A stretch of DNA of 64,000 nt from Tritrichomonas musculus (Eukaryota > Parabasalia > Tritrichomonadida > Tritrichomonadidae), in contig JAPFFF010000009.1 of NCBI GenBank assembly GCA_039105265.1, positions 496,001-560,000 on the forward strand, read 5' to 3'. The position numbers were made by a program, and so were the translations under genes. The notes beneath the pieces were generated by a model. That model was not told where the DNA came from and made no database searches. It worked only from the letters and a program-made list of their open reading frames with translations. Of this stretch, positions 19,571 through 28,532 are shown in pieces (the first letter of the stretch is position 1; the number at the start of each line of letters is the position of its first letter).

Positions 19571-21422
19571 TCTTATTTTGAGAAGAAAGAGGTTTTTTTT
19601 TGAGGTTTTTTTTCTTTTTTTTTTTTGGTTTATCGGAGTCCTTTCTTGATTTTCTTTGGCGTTTTTGTTTGTCCTTCTTACTATCTTCGAACATAAATGT
19701 TCTTCCACTACTAGAATCACTTGAATCACTTGAATCACTAGAACCATCATTATCACTATCACTAGAATTTCTTTGAGTAGTTTTTTTGGGAGTTTTTTTC
19801 TTAATTTTATTAACTTTTTTTATAGGAGTCTTTATTGGTGGTGTCGTTTTTTGAGAATCTTCCTCAAATTTCTCAGTTATTTTGGTTCCAATAAAATAGT
19901 TAAGATCAGTTTTAGAGAATCCAGAAGTTCGTAAGGTCTTTAAAAAGAGTGATGTGAAATATTTTGCATGCTCTTCTGGCGTTGAACTTGGGAATTGAAG
20001 GTATATTGATTTCGGATATGTTCTTAATTCAAAATTTTTATTATGCGAAATTGCATATTCAAAACATTGAATGAAAAAGGATAATGGCGTACTGACAGGA
20101 AATATAACAATATCACTGATTTTAATCGATGCTGCAATAGCATTCGCATTTAGTAATACACTTTTAGGATCTGCGGTACGAAATGTCAAATATAAGATAT
20201 AAATTTCATCATCTTTATCGTTTTTGATGGTGCGATATGAACATAATGTTGAACCAGGCTCGCCATCATAAAAAAAGCTATAGGTAATGTGGTTAGAAAA
20301 GTCCATGATTGAATTTCTTTGGCCTATATCAACAATTGAGATGACTTGATTTGCATAAAAACTATCTTCCGTTTCTTTTTTTAGAATGCCACTTAATATC
20401 TTCATTATATCAGATCCAATTTTTAAGCGACGATATATTATGTCTAAAATAGGAAAATTCGAAAATCCAAGTGCTTTCATTTGACGAACTTTGGAATCAA
20501 AAAGTAATACAGAAGAAAAAGAAAATTTTCTATTAGATTGATTTGAACTATTTGCACCATCTTTAATCATATTTCGAAAGTTTTTCATTTCATTATAAAA
20601 TTTAAGCTCAATAACATCTGAATTTTTCCCAGGAAAATTTTTTTTAAATTGCGTTAATATATGATCTTGATCTTTTTGATTCAATTTTGTTGAATGGCAA
20701 CTTATTGTTTTTTTAACCTGTCCATCAAGCTTTGATTCGGCTAAACCTGGAAAACGCAAAAAAGGAGATAATAAAACAGTTAATATTGCATCCCTTTCAG
20801 ACATATCTTCCTCTTTAACGATCAAGCATGCTTTTTGAATAATAATTCTGACGTTATAATAATAAAAAAAGGCGAAAATAATATCTCTTAATAGTTGATT
20901 TTTTGAAGCAGTCGATTGATTATGGTTTATAATTGGGAAAAAAACTTCACAAAATTGTATATCTTTGTCTTTTTTTACTTCCACTCGTGGGAAAGCATAA
21001 GTTGTTGAAATACTAGAAAAAATAACATAACTAATTTTTTTTGTATCGAAATTATTAGTAAGTGAAAAAATAGGTGAACAATGATTATTATTTTCTCGAA
21101 TAAAAGAAACTTTTAATAATAAATTATTATTTGTTTGATTAGCATCATTTATATCTTGAAATTTGTATATTTTGTTTAAACTAAATCCTTCCGTTCTTTG
21201 TTTTATATATTCAAAAGAAAATGCGTTTATATTTGTTATTTTAATTTGGTATTTAAATTTTGGATTTCTGATTTTAAAATCTATAAATTTTGTATCTGTT
21301 GAATCACTTCTAGCATTATCCCATTTTAGTTCAATCGAACATGCAGGATTTATTACCATTTCTCTGAGATTTTTAATTAGGCGTAATATACTTGGGTCTT
21401 TTTGTTCTGAATCTTGCATCAT
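19173..21422 (-). CDS. Host-type protein, unknown, with acidic/basic low-complexity tail (749 aa)
   Basis: The first ATG in frame is at 21,422. An upstream TTG could extend it by five residues but is an unlikely start. Residues 1 to about 510 look globular, with mixed alpha/beta composition and no transmembrane segment or known motif that I recognise. From about 510 to 680 it is Lys/Ser/Asp-rich, with KKKKKK blocks, a Ser-Asp repeat region and a run of 11 Asp encoded by an ATC/GAT microsatellite. Such tails are typical of nuclear or chromatin-associated proteins, but that is only a hint. Single exon; the composition differs from the Maverick genes. It lies downstream of the 111-aa gene on the same strand. 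Confidence 0.8.
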
Positions 21423-21577
21423 ATTTTGATATGGCAAATTAATGGTAAAGGAGGATTTTTAAATTTTTTCAATAATAAACTATCCAAATATATTCTTTCG
21501 ATCCACTTTTTCATTGAAATTTCCTCTCAAAAATTAAGTGCTAATTGAATTATCTCAAAAATTTTAAAATATAGCTT

Positions 21578-21913
21578 TCAAAAAGTTGATAATGGACGTG
21601 TGCAATATTTGTAATTTTGCTTATCAGTTAATCGCGATTGTGTGGGACTGTGATAAGTTTTAACATTTTGAATGATTTGAATCTTAGGTAAGAATGATAT
21701 ATTTTCAAGTGCTGGGATACCAAAATGATAATCACTATTTGTACCTGGACGAATTGGTGTTTTTTCCTTAATCTTTTCCAGAAATACTGCATGTGGCAAT
21801 GCTATAAATGCTTCACCATTTTCACAATCACAGATTCCAGTAATATTGGCACTTCGGGTATATAAATCTAAATTTTTACCCGTAGTAATATCGACGTTGC
21901 AGATTTGCGCCAT
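21578..21913 (-). CDS. Host-type small protein, unknown (111 aa)
   Basis: Start chosen at 21,913 (MAQICNVDITTG), not at the upstream Met. The sequence from this ATG for 37 bp is repeated exactly in inverted orientation at 23,695, and similarity upstream is weaker. It contains Cys residues (CNVD, CDCEN) and a GEAFIALPHAVF segment; no known family recognised. It lies about 155 bp upstream of the 749-aa gene on the same strand, far enough for separate transcription. No signal peptide or membrane helix. Confidence 0.65.
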   Translation of the reverse strand: MAQICNVDITTGKNLDLYTRSANITGICDCENGEAFIALPHAVFLEKIKEKTPIRPGTNSDYHFGIPALENISFLPKIQIIQNVKTYHSPTQSRLTDKQNYKYCTRPLSTF

Positions 21914-21946
21914 TTTTATTTTGTAATATAAAATATAAATTCTCAA

Positions 21947-23694
21947 TTTTTTTTATTCATTGAATATTTCACAGAAATGACAATAGAGGAAAAATAAAAA
22001 GAGGCGCTCAAACTTTTTGAATGTCATACATATAATTCATATCACCATTGTTCGGACAATTGGTGGCGGTTTCAAATTAGAAAAACTCAAAAGCAAGCAC
22101 TACAACAGTCGCATCTCAAGCAATATTTCAAATTTATCTCAACTACAGTTTACCCTTGTCGCAGCACATATTTCAATATCCATTAAACTCGCCTAAACTC
22201 AAACTTTGGAACATCTTGTTCCTACATCATTCATCCAGAACGATTGTTCCTACATCAATCGCTATTTCATTACATCATTACTTATTATCTTAGCCATGTC
22301 ACAACTCAATCTCACCTAAGTTTCTACCAGATATCTATATCTTAATCACACCAACCTCAGCCACTATTTAATCAGAACAAAAGCTCCCAATTCAATCACC
22401 TGTTCATTTCACTTGCATCTATCATCTCAGTATCAACTCCATAACATTTATATTTTTCATATCAGTTCCTACTCTCAGTCGTCATAATAAAAAATCAACT
22501 AAATAAATATTATTCTGATCACATTCATGCGTTTTTGACTAAAAAGCTTTTTTTAATATTATTTTATGTTTTTTAATAGAAATTTGTGAGAATAAATGCT
22601 CAATTTATTGAAAAAGTTTAAATTTTAAAGCTTATTTGGTCTAATAAGTAAAATCATATTTCTGGGGATGATTGCAATGAAATAATTCTATTTTCCTGTG
22701 TTTAGTTTTAATTAAATATAATATTCTCTCAAATAATAATTAAAATTTTACAAAAAAGCATCATTCTATAAAATTTTTGGAGATTTGAAAAAAATGAAAT
22801 AATCAAATTAATTAATAAGCTTGAGAATTAAAAAATGGATACATATTGATAATAATAGCATAAGAATTTTTGAATAATTTTTCTTTTTTTATAATTTGGG
22901 AATATTATGCTTATCAAATCAAATATTAGTGGAATTACTTAATGTTTTATACAATTATACATGATATTAAGTGATATTTATAATTTATAATAAAGTAAAA
23001 TTCCCACATTGGAAGATAGAAATTATAATCAAATAGTTTTTCTAAAAAATGGATTCGAAAGCATTGCAAAAAAATCTTAAGTAGGTATAATAAAGAAATT
23101 AATATTTACTTTTGTCTAATTCAAAAATTTTCTTGTGAATTTTAATTCAATAATGTCAATTTCTTTAAATAGACTCCAAACTTATATAACAAATAATATA
23201 TATGCTAACTAAGAATAAAATGATAAAATAAACATTCTAAAATTTAAAGAAGTTTTTTTTTATTATATTTGTTTTTTTGCCATCAGAAAAAAAAATTGAG
23301 ATATACCAAATCTGACTAGTTCATTATATAAATCACCCAATATTAAATATAATGATATGCCTATAAACAAAATTGGAATATTTTCAAAAAAGATATTAGC
23401 GATTGAAAATTGGTGATATTTAAAAGTATCTGAATTGAATTAATCTGTTATCATTTTGCTATAGAGCATATGCTAACTAAGAAAAAAGTCATTAGCCAAA
23501 ATCAGTTATATCTATCACATATGGAGAAAAATGAAATTCTTTGATTTCTAGTAAATTATAAACGGACAAAAAATATAACCATTTTTACGAAATAATCAAA
23601 ATTGAATGCTTTTTATATAAATAAACTAATATCATTCAAAAAATAATTTTTTTTCTTTTTAAAATTTCTGAGAATTTCAATTAAAAAAATAAAA
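21947..23694. other. Gene-free spacer between inverted copies of a gene start
   Basis: About 22,060-22,500 is strongly C-rich and G-poor on the plus strand, unlike its surroundings, with no long ORF. The rest is AT-rich. Both edges carry the 5' end of the 111-aa gene, facing outwards. A shared CTAACTAAGAA string near 23,205 and 23,470 is the only internal repeat noticed. Confidence 0.5.
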
Positions 23695-23732
23695 ATGGCG
23701 CAAATCTGCAACGTCGATATTACTACGGGTAT
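23695..23732 (+). pseudogene. Inverted duplicate of the 5' end of the 111-aa gene
   Basis: ATGGCGCAAATCTGCAACG and the next 18 bases are identical to the start of the gene at 21,913, on the opposite strand. After TACGGGTA the sequence is unrelated. This is either an aborted copy made by inverted duplication or a conserved gene start whose body has been replaced. Confidence 0.75.
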
Positions 23733-23760
23733 CATCTTCATTATCTCTTGGGACAGGAGG

Positions 23761-23975
23761 TTATTTTGGAACATCATTTTTTGGTAATGTTGTTAAATAC
23801 GCGATATTCTCACCAAATGAGTTGTCCACAGCCCATATATATGATGGTTCATCTGAGCGTCTCGTAAAGAACCCATATTTCATTATCTTCTGAAATGGTG
23901 AACCACTACCTATAAAATCCACATATTTTGGTGGTGCAATAAAATGTGGTATCATATATACGGTATGACCATTTG
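23761..23975 (-). pseudogene. Unidentified coding-like fragment
   Basis: An open segment on the minus strand without a convincing start reads SSNGHTVYMIPHFIAPP, later GSGSPFQKIMKYGFFTRRSD. The composition looks like real protein and is less AT-biased than its surroundings. It ends beside the duplicated gene start and, upstream, meets the remnant of element D. Possibly the 3' end of a surface-protein or element gene; family not recognised. Confidence 0.35.
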
Positions 23976-24027
23976 AACTAACTATAATAATAACCTTGTG
24001 TTATCAGAACTTGATTTAAGTATGTTT

Positions 24028-24187
24028 AGTAGTAAATAAAAGTCGGGATTTTTGGACTACGCCCAAAACTCCCAACTTTTGGGGTGAAAGTCTAGGAATT
24101 GTGATAAATGAAAAATTTTTGACGGTGAGGCTATTGTTGGAAGGTCATAAGTGGGGTGATGGTTTATGAGAGGTCAGACGAGAGATG
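24028..24187. repeat. Left TIR of element C
   Basis: Aligns, inverted, with 55,915-56,072: AGTAGT start, AAAAGTCGGG, GTCTAGGAATTGTGATAAAT and GGTCAGACGAGA blocks are shared, with clear divergence between the two. The divergence is much greater than in element B, indicating an older insertion. Confidence 0.8.
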
Positions 24188-24244
24188 GAATAAGTGAAAG
24201 AGCAAGGGGAGAGAGGGCAAAATCGAAATTTTGATATATATCAA

Positions 24245-24586
24245 ATGAATAAGACGGTTAAAACATATTATATCACTAAAGAATATCATAATGAGCTGCC
24301 TGTTGAGTTTTGTAATTCATTGAATAAGTGTTATATTAGTTTTCAATATTGTAGAGCAACTTGTGAGGGCTATTTAGATGGTGAAACTGAAATCCATGCA
24401 TCGTTTATACAACGTGATGAATATTGTGATTCATTGGTGTGGTATTGTAATATGCTACCAGTTGACGACAATAGAAAACATGAATATATTGGAACGAAAA
24501 GAGATTTTCATGTATGGTTTACAGATTGTGAAGGGCACGTTATTGAACCTGATAACTTTACACTATTTCTGAAATTGGAGTTTTAA
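24245..24586 (+). CDS. Small conserved Maverick protein (113 aa), relative of the 116-aa protein
   Basis: The ATG at 24,245 is preferred over an upstream GTG. The pattern matches the 116-aa proteins of A and B: a TYYITKEYHNELP start, SFQYC core and HVWFTDCEGHVIEPDNF near the end. Placement differs: here it is the first gene after the left TIR, while in A and B it sits beside the integrase. It therefore moves as an independent unit and is kept by all three elements. Vertex or minor-capsid role is a guess from the jelly-roll-like terminal strand pattern. Confidence 0.7.
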   Translation: MNKTVKTYYITKEYHNELPVEFCNSLNKCYISFQYCRATCEGYLDGETEIHASFIQRDEYCDSLVWYCNMLPVDDNRKHEYIGTKRDFHVWFTDCEGHVIEPDNFTLFLKLEF

Positions 24587-24626
24587 ATCATGTCATGGAT
24601 GGTGTTATTTTTATGAAAATCAAATA

Positions 24627-24939
24627 ATGACTGCAATATTAACGAAACAGAACGCAAGAGATAAAGCACTTGTTGGTGGTGGTAGTGGTTCAACCACTAA
24701 CGGTGAGTTTGAAACGATAACAGTTAAACAGACTGCCACCATTTGTGAAATAGAAAATGAACAAATAGCTAATATTGAAACACGAATTAAAGCTATTGAA
24801 GACAAGCCAGCTGATGGTTTGCCGTTTGAAGATGGTTTGAATGATTTTATTGTTAATGCTGATACATTAAAGACGTTTGAAACTAATGATGATAACGTTC
24901 TTGAAATATCGTTTGAAACATCCACAGATTATGAAGGTG
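24627..24939 (+). pseudogene. Fibre-like gene of element C, part left of the element B insertion
   Basis: Begins MTAILTKQNARDKALVGGG and carries ETITVKQTATICEIENEQI-type heptads, like the start of a phage or viral fibre. Element B inserted here; its AAGGTG duplication is at 24,934-24,939. The remainder of the same gene lies on the other side of B. An upstream TTATTTTTATG precedes the ATG, similar to the promoter motif of other element genes. Confidence 0.75.
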
Positions 24940-25198
24940 AGTAGTGATTATTGACCGGCTGGAGGGGTGAGATAAAAGGGGTATCAAAAGGGGTAGGGTT
25001 AAGATAAAAGTTTTAAGTTGACGGTAGACACTTTTGAATCTTCATCTTTGAATTTACATCTTTGAACTTGTTTAGTAGTATATATCAGTCGGTTTCCGTC
25101 GGGCTAAAGCCCACCGTCAACACGACTAATGAACAAAAATAACAACAACGAAAAATAGAACTTTCAAAAATTTTTTATTTTTTTATCAGCAATTTATA

Positions 25199-25441
25199 AT
25201 GTCAAACCAAGCCGAAACATTAAGCACCCTCATTAATAGAATCAACAAAAAGCTAAAAGGATGGAGACCCGCTTTAAAATACCTCTACGATAATGATGAT
25301 ATCATAGATGAAGTACTAAAAGAGATAAATCACTTTATTAAACAACTAAAGAAATTCAACGGTAGCTGCGAACACTCGCTGCCTCCGACGAACGGAGGAC
25401 CTGAACAATTAATAGCTGAACTTGAAGAACTCATTTATTAG
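25199..25441 (+). CDS. TIR-borne small protein, left copy (80 aa)
   Basis: Identical to the right-hand copy at 38,955-39,197. It matches the 68-aa protein of element A except for a 12-residue insert (SCEHSLPPTNGG) encoded by GC-rich, hairpin-forming DNA. The insert keeps the frame. The protein is helical and charged with one Trp-Arg-Pro patch; no known domain. Two outward-origin copies per element make a role at the ends attractive but unproven. Confidence 0.65.
   Translation: MSNQAETLSTLINRINKKLKGWRPALKYLYDNDDIIDEVLKEINHFIKQLKKFNGSCEHSLPPTNGGPEQLIAELEELIY
25363..25400. repeat. GC-rich twin-hairpin micro-insertion in the TIR gene (left copy)
   Basis: Contains GCTGCGAACACTCGCTGC (imperfect stem) followed by CTCCGACGAACGGAG (perfect 5-bp stem, CCTCCG/CGGAGG if extended). 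It is absent from the element A gene. The second copy is at about 38,996-39,033. A closely similar pair occurs in element C at 44,401. Confidence 0.8.
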
Positions 25442-25518
25442 ACAATTCATTTAATTCATTCTCAAGCTGATGAACTTTATTTTTGTTTTTTTTTGTTTTT
25501 TAATTTCATGATAAAGAT

Positions 25519-25977
25519 ATGTCAAGTACACCAAAGGTTTATGATTACATTAATTCACTTATTGAAATGTTGGATGAATCAGAGAAGTTCAAACAATGTG
25601 ATTTCTCAATATTGTGTGATAGATACCCGATACCTTGCGGAAAGGCTGCATATAAAGCTAAAGTGTTGTATATATCATTGAAGAACAAAGATAATGCATT
25701 TAAACGATTATATCATGATGAGATTATTAAACTCGGGCTCGAATATATAACATTAACATCAAATGTCAGAAGAAGAATATCAACGAATTCACTTGAGTTC
25801 TTCGCTGAAGGCTCAAATGAAGAACAATCATTTAAAGATTACAAGTATTATAATTACAGTATCAGGAAAGTTAATGATAAGAAAACAAAAGAACTCATCG
25901 AACAGATGAGACAAAAATATAATATCAATACACCTCAGCTGTTTGTAGGTGTTCAACAACAGCTCATATTAGATTAA
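25519..25977 (+). CDS. Maverick protein, unknown (152 aa)
   Basis: Starts MSSTPKVYDYINSLIEML. Mixed alpha-helical composition with CDFSILCDRYPIPCGK in the first third (three Cys) and a Lys-rich middle. No homologue was recognised in A, C or D as seen here. It is the first gene after the left TIR and converges on the ATPase gene, overlapping its stop by 4 bp. Function unknown. Confidence 0.6.
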   Translation: MSSTPKVYDYINSLIEMLDESEKFKQCDFSILCDRYPIPCGKAAYKAKVLYISLKNKDNAFKRLYHDEIIKLGLEYITLTSNVRRRISTNSLEFFAEGSNEEQSFKDYKYYNYSIRKVNDKKTKELIEQMRQKYNINTPQLFVGVQQQLILD

Positions 25978-26888
25978 TGAATTTCAATTGTATTTGTTCT
26001 CGTATTGACTAACACGAATTGATGACCTGATAAGTCTTTATATTTTTGCCATAAATGTTCAAACTCAATCGGAATCGGAACTTGATGATATACATAACTT
26101 AGCTTTTGCCTTGAATAACCACTGAAGATAAAGAATGATGTCGCGTTATTCTTGTAATCAGTTTTGATTGCTTTGAAGAACTGAATATTAATGTAAACGA
26201 TTGAATGCTTATGTCTGAGCTGTGAAACATAATTTGTAAAGTAATCAGTCTTTAAAATTAATGAACGGCTCGCATCTTCACAAAGAATGATAGTGTTTAG
26301 CGGTTTATTCGGTTGACCTAGCTTATCGATATGAAGAAACTCAAACATATCATTTAACTTCTTTTCATTTATTACTATTTTTGGAGTCGAACAATATTTA
26401 TCATACAATTCTTTATATAAATCAAGTTGTTTAAGATATTCTTCAGCATTTGAATCACTAATGACTTTGATCGGTAGTTGAATCAATTCACGTTGAGCAA
26501 TAAATGTAGCATCATTGATTGTTCCGCTCTTAGATATATAAACGATTAAATGAAAGTCGGAGTTCTTTAATCTTGACATTTGAATGATATCTCTTAAAAC
26601 GACATGGCTTTTTCCTCTTCCTTGATTTCCGACAAGTATGTTCAATGAATTGTATTGTGCATAGATTCCTTTCGCGATCGGTCTGATTGATTCATTCTTT
26701 ATTTTTGATTCATTACGTTGATAAGCTTTGTTCATCTCATCATCAATATTAAATGTTGTTTCATTAACTGTTGGTCTGAATGATTCATATTCAAATGCAA
26801 AGCTCATTCGGTCATCATCATAATCAGAGCTATTAGAAAATAATACCTCTTTATAATTAAAGTGCGTCGGTTTCATGAAACCTTTCAT
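25974..26888 (-). CDS. Genome-packaging-type ATPase (304 aa)
   Basis: P-loop ATPase of the FtsK/HerA-like A32 type that Polintons and large DNA viruses use to package DNA. Walker A is GNQGRGKSH near residue 82. A probable Walker B hydrophobic strand ending in acidic residues is NTIILCEDASRS near residue 198. The homologue in element C has GKQSSGKT and LILFDD at the same places. The N-terminal 70 residues are variable. Next to it, in the same direction, lies a tiny membrane-protein gene, an arrangement echoed in C. Confidence 0.85.
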   Translation of the reverse strand: MKGFMKPTHFNYKEVLFSNSSDYDDDRMSFAFEYESFRPTVNETTFNIDDEMNKAYQRNESKIKNESIRPIAKGIYAQYNSLNILVGNQGRGKSHVVLRDIIQMSRLKNSDFHLIVYISKSGTINDATFIAQRELIQLPIKVISDSNAEEYLKQLDLYKELYDKYCSTPKIVINEKKLNDMFEFLHIDKLGQPNKPLNTIILCEDASRSLILKTDYFTNYVSQLRHKHSIVYINIQFFKAIKTDYKNNATSFFIFSGYSRQKLSYVYHQVPIPIEFEHLWQKYKDLSGHQFVLVNTRTNTIEIH

Positions 26889-26912
26889 TTCTTTAGTTTT
26901 CGTTAAAGCTCT

Positions 26913-27044
26913 TCATGAATACATTTTTGTTCTTATCTCTTCACTGAGTTCTGGTTCTTTGTCAGGCATCATTAAAGATACTTCAACAATCTTCACTAAA
27001 AATAAACCTGTCAGTAATGAAACAACTAATATTTCATACAGCAT
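26913..27044 (-). CDS. Tiny single-pass membrane protein (43 aa)
   Basis: MLYEILVVSLLTGLFLVKIV forms one clear N-terminal hydrophobic helix, followed by a charged tail with DKEPELSEEI. Element C has a similar 45-aa protein at 52,631-52,768 (hydrophobic N-terminus, then HKEPPIDEHI), near its own ATPase gene. Conservation of the membrane helix plus K-E-P motif between divergent elements supports a real gene. It lies 24 bp upstream of the ATPase start. Possibly a virion membrane or holin-like peptide; function not shown. Confidence 0.6.
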   Translation of the reverse strand: MLYEILVVSLLTGLFLVKIVEVSLMMPDKEPELSEEIRTKMYS

Positions 27045-27054
27045 TTAATAGTTT

Positions 27055-27624
27055 TTAAATACATGTTTTTAATGAAATGTTGTGTCTAATGAGTTCGGTA
27101 TAAATGCTATTATATTTGTATTTCAAGTCATTTGATTCATTATTTTTGTACACCAAAATTCTATCAATCAAAAGATATTTGGAACGAGAAACACAACCAT
27201 TACAAGAACAATCATCATTGACAATCAATTCAACTTTATCAGCTTGTGTTAGTAATTTGATGAGCTCCATTAATGTATTTGAATGACAAATTAATAAATC
27301 ATTGACTTTTATTGGATTTGTTTCATAGATTGACAACAATATCTCAAGGAATTTGTTTTTGGTTTCAAGTTCTGTTATATCAGCTCCTATATCACTTATA
27401 CCTCTTTCTAGTGAAACGTTGTTTGTTGGAAGCTGTGATTGATATACTCCATTCATCTGAGGTATAGTAAAATTTGTGGCTTGAGATGATTGTGGTAATG
27501 GTTGTACTGATGGATATTCAACTGGTTGTGGTTGCTTTGGTTTGATGTTTATATTAATACTGGTTGATTGTTCCTGCTTAACTGATGCATCGTTTTCTGA
27601 TGATAGAATACGTGCTTTATTCAT
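27055..27624 (-). CDS. Maverick protein with Cys-rich motif (189 aa)
   Basis: The N-terminus MNKARILSSENDASVKQEQ and the C-terminal half (GISDIGADITELETKNKFLE, then NDDCSCNGCVSRSK) are conserved in element C at 43,036-43,638. The middle is Pro/Gln-rich and variable. The CSCNGC cluster could bind zinc or form disulphides. The ETKNKFLE region is a short coiled coil. The gene is in the same direction as the ATPase and membrane peptide, probably a co-regulated block. A TTTATTTTTACC motif lies upstream. Function unknown. Confidence 0.7.
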   Translation of the reverse strand: MNKARILSSENDASVKQEQSTSININIKPKQPQPVEYPSVQPLPQSSQATNFTIPQMNGVYQSQLPTNNVSLERGISDIGADITELETKNKFLEILLSIYETNPIKVNDLLICHSNTLMELIKLLTQADKVELIVNDDCSCNGCVSRSKYLLIDRILVYKNNESNDLKYKYNSIYTELIRHNISLKTCI

Positions 27625-27688
27625 ATTAAAGTTATTCGTTTTAGGTAAAAATAAAACAACATTAATGATGAGCCATTCAATGAATCAT

Positions 27689-27934
27689 TTATAAAGTCAT
27701 TTGTTCAGCTGATTTAATACGTTCATCAATAGCTCTTAATTGTATTTTGATTGATTCAATATCATTAAATAGCTGTTTATATATCGACAGTATGTGAATC
27801 ATCTTATCAAAAGTTCCGTTTAATGCGTCATCTTCAGAATTCATACATTTATCAAATATCTTATCCTTTACCCTTCTAAACTGAGCGTGTAAAGATGATG
27901 TATCGCAACTCAAACCATTAATGGCACTATTCAT
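27689..27934 (-). CDS. Small helical Maverick protein (81 aa)
   Basis: Starts MNSAINGLSCDTSS; the second half is helical with heptads (YKQLFNDIESIKIQLRAID). No domain recognised and no clear homologue in the other elements in view. A perfect TTTATTTTTG motif lies 6 bp upstream of the ATG, supporting expression as its own unit. Confidence 0.55.
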   Translation of the reverse strand: MNSAINGLSCDTSSLHAQFRRVKDKIFDKCMNSEDDALNGTFDKMIHILSIYKQLFNDIESIKIQLRAIDERIKSAEQMTL

Positions 27935-27940
27935 TTAAAC

Positions 27941-27950
27941 CAAAAATAAA
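27941..27950 (-). promoter_or_regulatory. Putative Maverick promoter motif (TTTATTTTTG)
   Basis: Minus-strand TTTATTTTTG, 6 bp before the 81-aa gene. Same motif and spacing class as upstream of the integrases. Function inferred from recurrence. Confidence 0.45.
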
Positions 27951-28031
27951 ACTTCAAAATGATTTTTGATGACTGATACCTAAAATATAAGTCATTTATT
28001 TGATTTCAATTGAAGGTTAAAATTACCCCTT

Positions 28032-28439
28032 TTAATAGCTCTTTTTATTATCATTGTCATCTTCATTGTCGTGCGTCTGTTGCCTTTTGAATGTGAGAAT
28101 CCTGTTAATCATGTATGATGTTATATTTATATTTAAATGCTTTTGAATCAATTGTTTTGCAAATGATGCTTGTTTATGTTGTGGTAGTTTCATTATTTCT
28201 TTCATTCGTTCATCATCAAGGAACTGTATAACTAATTCACGGTCATGAGCGTTCAAGAACTTTGATGAATTGAATAAAGCTCGTTTTGGTTTATCATCTT
28301 TTATTTGATTCTCTTCATCTGATGAATCATTATTGTCATTGTCAAATGAACCTTCATTATCATCTGATTTAGCAATTAATATTGTTAACAAATGATGTAT
28401 TTCTTCAACATGCTTCATTATCTCTCTTAATTCTGTCAT
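28032..28439 (-). CDS. Maverick protein, helical N-terminus plus basic C-terminal module (135 aa)
   Basis: Residues 1-25 form a helix (ELREIMKHVEEIHHLL), then an Asp/Asn/Ser acidic linker, then a conserved module with NSSKFLNAHDRELVIQFLDD and a basic helical end (MINRILTFKRQQ). The module recurs in element D near 57,000-57,290 (NKSKFLNVEQRDQVLEFANQ). It may be a small DNA-binding fold, judged only by size and charge. It diverges from the polymerase gene over about 90 bp. Confidence 0.6.
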   Translation of the reverse strand: MTELREIMKHVEEIHHLLTILIAKSDDNEGSFDNDNNDSSDEENQIKDDKPKRALFNSSKFLNAHDRELVIQFLDDERMKEIMKLPQHKQASFAKQLIQKHLNINITSYMINRILTFKRQQTHDNEDDNDNKKSY

Positions 28440-28532
28440 TTCAATGAAATAAAAAACTCGAATTATTTTTTTATTTTTTGATTTAACATTTTTTCAAAAT
28501 TCAAATAATTTGATTTTTTAATAATATCATAA

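Larger units (their letters stand above)
24940..25485. repeat. Left TIR of element B (546 bp)
   Basis: Identical, as far as read, to the inverse of 38,911-39,456. It contains the complete 80-aa gene, a GGGCTAAAGCCC hairpin near 25,105 and an AGTAGT string repeated internally near 25,074. The inner boundary falls at TTTATTTTTG, itself the promoter-like motif. Confidence 0.95.

Noticed and set aside
19409-19762. 117-aa frame rich in Met/Lys
   Set aside because: Overlaps the acidic tail of the 749-aa gene in another frame; its Met run is the same microsatellite read out of frame.
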